A stretch of DNA of 64,000 bases, taken from JAQGMV01 sp035626595 (lineage in GTDB: Bacteria; Pseudomonadota; Gammaproteobacteria; Burkholderiales; SG8-41). Location of the stretch: the NCBI GenBank assembly GCA_035626595.1, contig DASPNJ010000152.1, forward strand, positions 9,259-73,258. The letters are read 5' to 3'. The stretch's first letter is position 1. Each line of letters begins with the position of its first letter. The notes beneath the pieces are model-generated. The model was not told where the DNA came from, did not search any database, and worked only from the letters and a program-made list of their open reading frames with translations. A program made the position numbers and the translations under genes. Below are positions 58,576 to 64,000 of the stretch, piece by piece.

Positions 58576-61500
58576 CTAGACGAACGAGTAGTCGGCAGGT
58601 GCCGTGATGATCGCGCCGTTCGAAAACGTGATCGACTCCGTTGAAGCACCGGCGTTGTAGGTGATCGTGCCGACATTGCCGGTCTGCATGAACGTCGCGC
58701 CGGGGCCGTAGCCGGCGAACTGCAGCACGTCGCTGCCCGACAGGAAGTCGGTGACGGTGTCGCCGTTCGCCTCTCCAACGTTGAACACGAACGTGTCGTT
58801 GCCGGTGCCGCCTACCAGAACGTCAGCGCCCGCGCCGCCGTTCAGCGTGTCGGCGCCGTCTCCGCCCTGGAGCACGTCGACGGCACCGCGCCCGTTCAGC
58901 ACGTCGTTGCCGCCGAGGCCAACGAGACCGTTGAACGCGTTGTCGCCGTTCAGCGTATCGCCTGCGCTGCTTCCGATCAGCCCTTCGATCGAGAGGAAGG
59001 CATCGCCCGCTGCCTCGCCGAGGTTGGACGCCGGCGTCAGCAGATCCGCCGTAACCCCGACCGGCGCGAAGAAGTACGTGGCGTAGTCGAAGCCATTGCC
59101 GCCGTCGAGTTGATCGGCCCCGGCCCCGCCGTCGAGCTGATCGTTGCCCTCACCGCCCAGCACGGAGTCGTTGTCGTTGGACGCGTAGAGCGCGTCGTTC
59201 CCGCCGGCACCGTTCAATGTATTGACGCCACCGCTGCCGATCAGAATGTCGGCGAACTCCGAGCCGAATAGCCCCTCGATGAAGATGAAGTTGTCACCTG
59301 CGGCATCGCCGGTATTGGCTCCGGGACCCGTGAGGCTCGCCAGCACACCCGCAGTCGCGCTGCTGTAGCTCGCGACGTCGAAGTTCGCCCCGCCCTGCAG
59401 CACGTCGGCTCCGGCTCCGCCGTCCAGCGTGTCGTTTCCGTCGAGACCGATGAGGTTATCGTTGCCGCCTCGCCCGACCAGGGTGTCGTCTCCGAGCAGG
59501 CCGTTGATCACGTTGGCGTTATCGTTACCTCTCAACGTGTCCGCGCTGTTGGAACCGATGAACCCTTCGATCCCGACATACGTGTCGCCGGCTGCTTCAC
59601 CGGTGTTCGACCCCGGATTCACCAGATCGGCCGTGACGCCCGCCGCGTAGAAGTACGTCGCGAAGTCGCTCGTGCCGTCCCCGCCGTCCAGGTGATCGGC
59701 GTCCGCTCCGCCTTCGAGCTGATCGCTGCCCTGGCCACCAAGCAGCACGTCGATCCCCCCGTTACCGAAGAGCGTGTCGTTGCCGCCAAGCCCGGACAGC
59801 GTGTTTGCCGCGTTCGAGCCGATCAGCGCATCGTTGCCATTCGAGCCGATCAGGTTTTCGATGCTGGCGTAGATGTCGCCGGTCGCATCTCCCCCCGACC
59901 CGCTGTTCGTGAGCAGCGATGCGACAACAGCCGCTGCCGACGTGCTGTAGCTCACGGTGTCGTTGCCGCTGCCGCCGGTGAGCTCGTCTTCGCCGGCGCC
60001 ACCGGTCAGCAGATCGTCGTGCGAACCGCCATCCAGGTCGTCGTCGCCTGCACCGCCTTCCAGCACGTCGTTGCCCGAGCTGCCGTTGAGCTCGTCGTCG
60101 CCGCCGAGGCCGAACATCTCGTCGTCGCCGGCGAGGCCGTTCATGACGTCGTCGGTTCCAGCGCCGCCGGTCATGATGTCGTTCCAGGGCGTCCCGTTGA
60201 ACACCCCCGTGCTCACGTGGATCTCGTCGGAGCCGCTGACCGTAACCGTGACGGTCTCGGTATCGAACGCGCCGCCCTGGTCGGTGTTCCTCACCGTGAA
60301 TGTCTCGAAGACGGTGTCCTCGTCGCTCAGTGCCTGCGTCGCGGCCCGCGCATTGTCGAGTGTGTAGGTCCAGTTGCCGTCTTCATCGACCGCAAACGTG
60401 CCATAGACGCCTTCGACGGTGTTCTCGTTCACACCCGCGGTGTGGCCGATGCCGACCTCCACCGACCAGTTGTCGTTGCTGGTGTTGTCACCATTGTCGA
60501 TATCGGAAACCGTCAGCGTACCGGTGTCGGAAGGCGTGTTGAGCGAGCCCGCCGTCGAGGTCAGGCTCGACTCGTCCACGGAACCGGCGTTCTCGCCCGC
60601 TGCGAAAGCGATGACAGGATTGTCATTCGCGCCGAAAACGTTGACCGTGAGAGTCTGCAGAACATCTCCGTCATCACCGTCGTTCACCGTCACCGTGAAC
60701 ACATCGCTTGGGCTATCCGCCGCGGTCAGGGGCTCGATCGCAGCCGCGTTCTTGACGTAGCTGTACGCGCCGGTCAGCGTATCGACATTCAGCGTGCCGT
60801 AGGTACCGGCCAGCGAGGAGGTCGTGCCCACCACCGTGCCACCCTGGATGCCGTAGGTCAGCGTCTCCACGTCCACATCGTTCGCCGGCAGAGTACCGGT
60901 CACACCCACGTCGGTGGTCGATGAGCTCTGATCGATCTCGGACACGGAGGCGACCACTGGATCGAGCGTCGGCTGATCGTCGGCACCCGTCACGTCGACC
61001 GTGAAGGTCTGCGTCACGTCAGCATCGTCGCCGTCGCTCACCGTCACCGTGAACACGTCGCTGTCCACCTCGGTGTCGTCCAGGGCTTCCACCGCAGCCG
61101 CGTTCTTCACGTAGCTGTAGGCGCCCGTCACCGTGTCGACACTCAGCGTGCCGAAGTCACCCGCCAGCGACGAGGTCGTACCCACCACCGTGCCGCCCTG
61201 AATGCCGTAGGTCAGCGTCTCCACATCCACATCGTTCGCCACCAGGTTGCCGCTCAGACCAGCGTCGGTGGTCGTCGCCGCCAGGCGGTCTTCCGCCACC
61301 GAGCCGTTCGCCACCGGATCGAGCGTCGGCTGGTCGTCGTTTCCGTCGATCGTGATCGTCAGCGTCGCCGTATCAGACCCGCTTTGGCCATCCGATGCCG
61401 TATACGTGAAAGTCTCGGTCAGACTCTCGCCGTCGTCGAGCGCATCGACCAACGGATCGGTCTCGTCCACGTCATAGGTGTACGTTCCGTCGCTGTTCAT

Positions 61501-64000
61501 CGTGAGCGTTCCGAACACGCCGGTGACGTTCTGCGATCCGCCGGGGAAGCTGATGGCGCCGCCGCCTGAACCGGTGCCGGCACCGCTCGCAGAAGTCCAC
61601 GCGATATCGGTGACGCGTTCCTGGTCGGCGCCGAACTCATCGAGGTTGAAGTCGTTCAGGAGAACGTCGCCGGTCGCGTCCACCCCGCCCGAGCCGTTGG
61701 CCGTGCCGCCGCCTTCGGTCGCCGTACCCGTATCGTTCTGCGAGTAGAGCTCCGCGTTGCCGGCGGTGACGATGATGTCGATGTCGTCGGCGGTGTTCGG
61801 GGTGCCGTGCGTGAACACGATGTGCTCGACGTTCCACAGGTCGTCGGTGCCTTCCGTGCCTCCGCCAACGGCGCTGTCCACGAGAATCGTGTTCGCGTTG
61901 AACTGGATGGCCATGCTGTCGGCCGCCGTGCCGGTGTTGTAAACGATCGTGTCAGTGCCGCCGAAGCCGCGGAGCGAGTCGTTACCGAGCCCCCCGGTAA
62001 TGCGGTTGTCGCTTCCATTACCGATCACGAGATCGTCCCCGGAACCGGCGATGACATTCTCGACGCTGGAGAGCGTGTCGTTGCCGGCGCCACTCGCAGT
62101 GCCTGCCGTCAGGTTGATGTTCATGCCGACTGCTACATGGCTGTACTCCACGGTGTCGGTATCGGCGCCGCCGTCGAACGTGTCGTTGGCCGGACCGCTC
62201 TTGAACGTGTCGTCGCCGGCACCGCCGTTCATGACCACGGTGTGAGCGGAGGTGAGGTCCGACGCATCGAGCGTGTCATCTCCATCGCCGCCGTTGAACG
62301 TGATGGTGCTGCTGGCGACACCGGTGCCCGTCAGGTCACCGGTGATCTCCACGGTGTCGTCGCCATCATCGCCGTTGACCACGATGTTCTCGACATTACT
62401 GGTCGTGACCTCGGCGCCGACTGAGCCACCTACGTCGATCAACAGCGACCCCGCACCGGGCGAGAGCGTGAACGCGTCGTCACCCGTGGTGCCGTTCACG
62501 TTCTGCGTGTCGGTGCCGGCGCCGCCGTCTACTGTGTCGACTCCGTCACCGATCGTGTAGCTGATCGCATCGTTGCCGCCGTGGCCGCTGATGGTGTCGT
62601 TGCCGCCGCTCCCCGCGAGGGTGTCGTTTGCATCGTCACCATTGATGAGATTGGCCGACGGGCCGCCGGTCCAATCCACCTGCACGGCCGTGCCGGACAG
62701 GTTCGCCGGAACGCCGTTCACGCTCACATCGCCGAACGCAACCAGTCCGAGCGCACCCGGAACCGTCGAATTGCTCGTGTTCAGCGTCGTGAGATTCACC
62801 GTGCTCGTGTCGGTATCGACAAAGCCCACCGCCACCGAGATCGCGTTGTCGGTAAATGTGTTTGCATCGAGATTGACTGTCGAAGACGCGCCGCTCACGA
62901 AGAACGGCCCGCCAACGAGGAGCGCCGCGGAGCTGAATCCGGCCTGCGAGCCCGCGTAGTCGCTGAAGCTCGCACCGGTAACGTTCACCGTCGCGCCGTC
63001 CGCCACCTGGATGCCGTAATCAACCCAGTCGGCAGGCGAGCTGTCATCGTCGCTATTGCGGCCCGTAAACGTGCTCGTCCCACTTACGTTGAGCGTGCCC
63101 GCATCGAAGATCGCAATGCCGATGCGCTCGAGCTCGTCGAAATCGCTCGAGATCACGTCGATCGTGCCGCCGCCCCACGCCGCGACGCCCGTGCCTCGCG
63201 GCTGCGGCTCGTTGTCCGCGCCGAGATCCGTCACACGCATGTTGTCCAGCGTGCCGGAGCTCGCGTCGAAGTTGATCCCGGCCGCGACGTTGATGCCGCC
63301 CGAATCGTTGCCGTCGATCGTGAACTCGCGGAACGTGACGTTCGCTCCGCCAACCACCGTGAACATCGCAGCCGCGAAGTCGTTCTCCGCGCCCGCAATC
63401 GACGTCGTGGCGCCAATCGTCGTGAGCGCCTTGCCCTGCCCTTCGATCGTGATGTCGTCGTCGATCGTGACCTTGCCGTCGCCGCCGGCCGCTTCGAGAG
63501 CAACGTTCGCACCCATCAGTTCGATTCGATAGCCGTCGGCCGCCGCGTCAACGGCCCCTTCGACATTGTCGAATGTCGCTATCAGATTGTCTGAGGCGTC
63601 GAACAGACGCACGTCGGCCGTCAGATCCAGCTCCGTGCCGCCCATGTCGATGGACTCGACGCCCGTCAGCGTATCGGTGCCTTCATCGCCACCGCTGTCG
63701 CCGGCATTGACGTCGGTCACCGTCACGGTCCCGCCACTCACGCTGACGTTGTAGCCGGAGACGCCGTTGGCGTACTCCGCCGTATCGCTGCCACTACCCC
63801 CATCAATGGTGTCGTTACCGGCGTTCCCCTTGAGCGTGTCGTTGTCATCGCCGCCGTTCAGCGTGTCGTTACCCGCGCCGCCCGTGAGCGTGTCCTCTCC
63901 GCCCTCGCCGTTCATCACCACGTTGTGCGCGGAAGTCAGACCACTCGCGTCGAACGTGTTGTCGCCCGCGTCGCCATTGAGCGTGATCGTGCTCATCGCA
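58576..64000 (-). CDS. Giant RTX/VCBS type I secreted protein (partial, 5' end outside window)
   Basis: At least 1,806 residues lie in the window; the frame is open at the edge, and the first in-window ATG (63996) is mid-repeat, so the start lies beyond it. Order: RTX repeats with GGxGND; a region of about residues 110-440 that looks like a right-handed beta-helix (INFDASSGTLDNMRVTDLG, GIQVADGATVNVTGASFSDYAG); more RTX; three or four VCBS repeats (GTLTMNSDGTYTYDVDE, GTLSVDTVTGAYSYVKN) including two near-identical copies; then long serralysin-like RTX blocks; and a type I secretion C-terminus (DTVTDFLSGSDVLQFAGYG ... APADYSFV). It lies directly before the T1SS genes and is its likely substrate. 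Confidence 0.9.
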   Translation of the reverse strand, partial: AMSTITLNGDAGDNTFDASGLTSAHNVVMNGEGGEDTLTGGAGNDTLNGGDDNDTLKGNAGNDTIDGGSGSDTAEYANGVSGYNVSVSGGTVTVTDVNAGDSGGDEGTDTLTGVESIDMGGTELDLTADVRLFDASDNLIATFDNVEGAVDAAADGYRIELMGANVALEAAGGDGKVTIDDDITIEGQGKALTTIGATTSIAGAENDFAAAMFTVVGGANVTFREFTIDGNDSGGINVAAGINFDASSGTLDNMRVTDLGADNEPQPRGTGVAAWGGGTIDVISSDFDELERIGIAIFDAGTLNVSGTSTFTGRNSDDDSSPADWVDYGIQVADGATVNVTGASFSDYAGSQAGFSSAALLVGGPFFVSGASSTVNLDANTFTDNAISVAVGFVDTDTSTVNLTTLNTSNSTVPGALGLVAFGDVSVNGVPANLSGTAVQVDWTGGPSANLINGDDANDTLAGSGGNDTISGHGGNDAISYTIGDGVDTVDGGAGTDTQNVNGTTGDDAFTLSPGAGSLLIDVGGSVGAEVTTSNVENIVVNGDDGDDTVEITGDLTGTGVASSTITFNGGDGDDTLDASDLTSAHTVVMNGGAGDDTFKSGPANDTFDGGADTDTVEYSHVAVGMNINLTAGTASGAGNDTLSSVENVIAGSGDDLVIGNGSDNRITGGLGNDSLRGFGGTDTIVYNTGTAADSMAIQFNANTILVDSAVGGGTEGTDDLWNVEHIVFTHGTPNTADDIDIIVTAGNAELYSQNDTGTATEGGGTANGSGGVDATGDVLLNDFNLDEFGADQERVTDIAWTSASGAGTGSGGGAISFPGGSQNVTGVFGTLTMNSDGTYTYDVDETDPLVDALDDGESLTETFTYTASDGQSGSDTATLTITIDGNDDQPTLDPVANGSVAEDRLAATTTDAGLSGNLVANDVDVETLTYGIQGGTVVGTTSSLAGDFGTLSVDTVTGAYSYVKNAAAVEALDDTEVDSDVFTVTVSDGDDADVTQTFTVDVTGADDQPTLDPVVASVSEIDQSSSTTDVGVTGTLPANDVDVETLTYGIQGGTVVGTTSSLAGTYGTLNVDTLTGAYSYVKNAAAIEPLTAADSPSDVFTVTVNDGDDGDVLQTLTVNVFGANDNPVIAFAAGENAGSVDESSLTSTAGSLNTPSDTGTLTVSDIDNGDNTSNDNWSVEVGIGHTAGVNENTVEGVYGTFAVDEDGNWTYTLDNARAATQALSDEDTVFETFTVRNTDQGGAFDTETVTVTVSGSDEIHVSTGVFNGTPWNDIMTGGAGTDDVMNGLAGDDEMFGLGGDDELNGSSGNDVLEGGAGDDDLDGGSHDDLLTGGAGEDELTGGSGNDTVSYSTSAAAVVASLLTNSGSGGDATGDIYASIENLIGSNGNDALIGSNAANTLSGLGGNDTLFGNGGIDVLLGGQGSDQLEGGADADHLDGGDGTSDFATYFYAAGVTADLVNPGSNTGEAAGDTYVGIEGFIGSNSADTLRGNDNANVINGLLGDDTLVGRGGNDNLIGLDGNDTLDGGAGADVLQGGANFDVASYSSATAGVLASLTGPGANTGDAAGDNFIFIEGLFGSEFADILIGSGGVNTLNGAGGNDALYASNDNDSVLGGEGNDQLDGGAGADQLDGGNGFDYATYFFAPVGVTADLLTPASNLGEAAGDAFLSIEGLIGSSAGDTLNGDNAFNGLVGLGGNDVLNGRGAVDVLQGGDGADTLNGGAGADVLVGGTGNDTFVFNVGEANGDTVTDFLSGSDVLQFAGYGPGATFMQTGNVGTITYNAGASTESITFSNGAIITAPADYSFV
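60741..61240 (-). repeat. 354-bp tandem duplication of a VCBS repeat
   Basis: Segments 60741-60886 and 61095-61240 are nearly identical and exactly 354 bp (118 codons) apart. Both encode NDVDVETLTYGIQGG, VVGTTSSLAG and TGAYSYVKNAAA. The high nucleotide identity suggests a recent duplication or ongoing exchange. Confidence 0.8.

Noticed and set aside
58576..63996. RTX gene start at ATG 63996
   Set aside because: The ATG lies within a repeat (compare STITFNGGDGDD later in the same protein) and the frame is open at the window edge, so the true start is beyond it.

Overview
The window looks like a chromosomal segment of a GC-rich betaproteobacterium, most likely Burkholderiales. The base composition is strongly GC-biased by eye, and eight genes encode Bug/TctC-type periplasmic solute-binding proteins, an expansion typical of Bordetella- and Cupriavidus-like genomes. 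Genes are tightly packed. Same-strand neighbours very often overlap by 4 bases (ATGA, GTGA or TTGA), so many operons look translationally coupled. I see no phage, transposase, CRISPR array or obvious defence island.

Region by region. 1-5.8 kb: a hydantoinase/oxoprolinase-type HyuA-HyuB pair (minus), divergent from a Gfo/Idh/MocA oxidoreductase that carries a histone-H1-like tail, then a SRAP-domain DNA-protein crosslink protein. 5.9-13.6 kb: small-acid catabolism genes (DapA-like lyase, D-2-hydroxyacid dehydrogenase, MmgE/PrpD protein, one Bug, a PuuE-like deacetylase, an enolase-superfamily enzyme and an Ldh-family dehydrogenase). 13.7-16.6 kb: a coupled three-gene operon of CoA transferase, enoyl-CoA hydratase and quinone oxidoreductase. 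16.6-26.3 kb: housekeeping and signalling genes (HD/PDE-like hydrolase, AsmA-like membrane protein, HtpX, diguanylate cyclase, DUF3025 protein, alpha/beta hydrolase, SrkA kinase, one unknown). 26.4-37.2 kb: six Bug genes interleaved with two gamma-glutamyltransferase-family genes and an M23 peptidase. 37.2-46.9 kb: a giant RTX/cadherin-like adhesin gene split by a single-base frameshift. 47.4-53.4 kb: a Bug-HyuA-HyuB-DadA operon. 53.5 kb: tRNA-Val(CAC). 53.6-64 kb: a type I secretion system (HlyD, ABC transporter, TolC-like) with a second giant RTX protein that runs off the window edge.

Two themes stand out. The first is uptake and breakdown of small acids and amino-acid derivatives: many orphan binding proteins sit beside enzymes of the gamma-glutamyl, oxoproline/hydantoin and D-amino-acid type, with no TctA/TctB membrane partners in the window. 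The second is a large surface-adhesion module: one LapB-like type I exporter with two giant repeat proteins, one containing seven propeller-like repeats within its cadherin-like stalk. A mosaic of short intergenic repeats is scattered through the segment, and in two places it appears to have been recruited into the 5' ends of genes.

All family assignments come from reading motifs in translated sequence. No database search was run, and substrates are not established.
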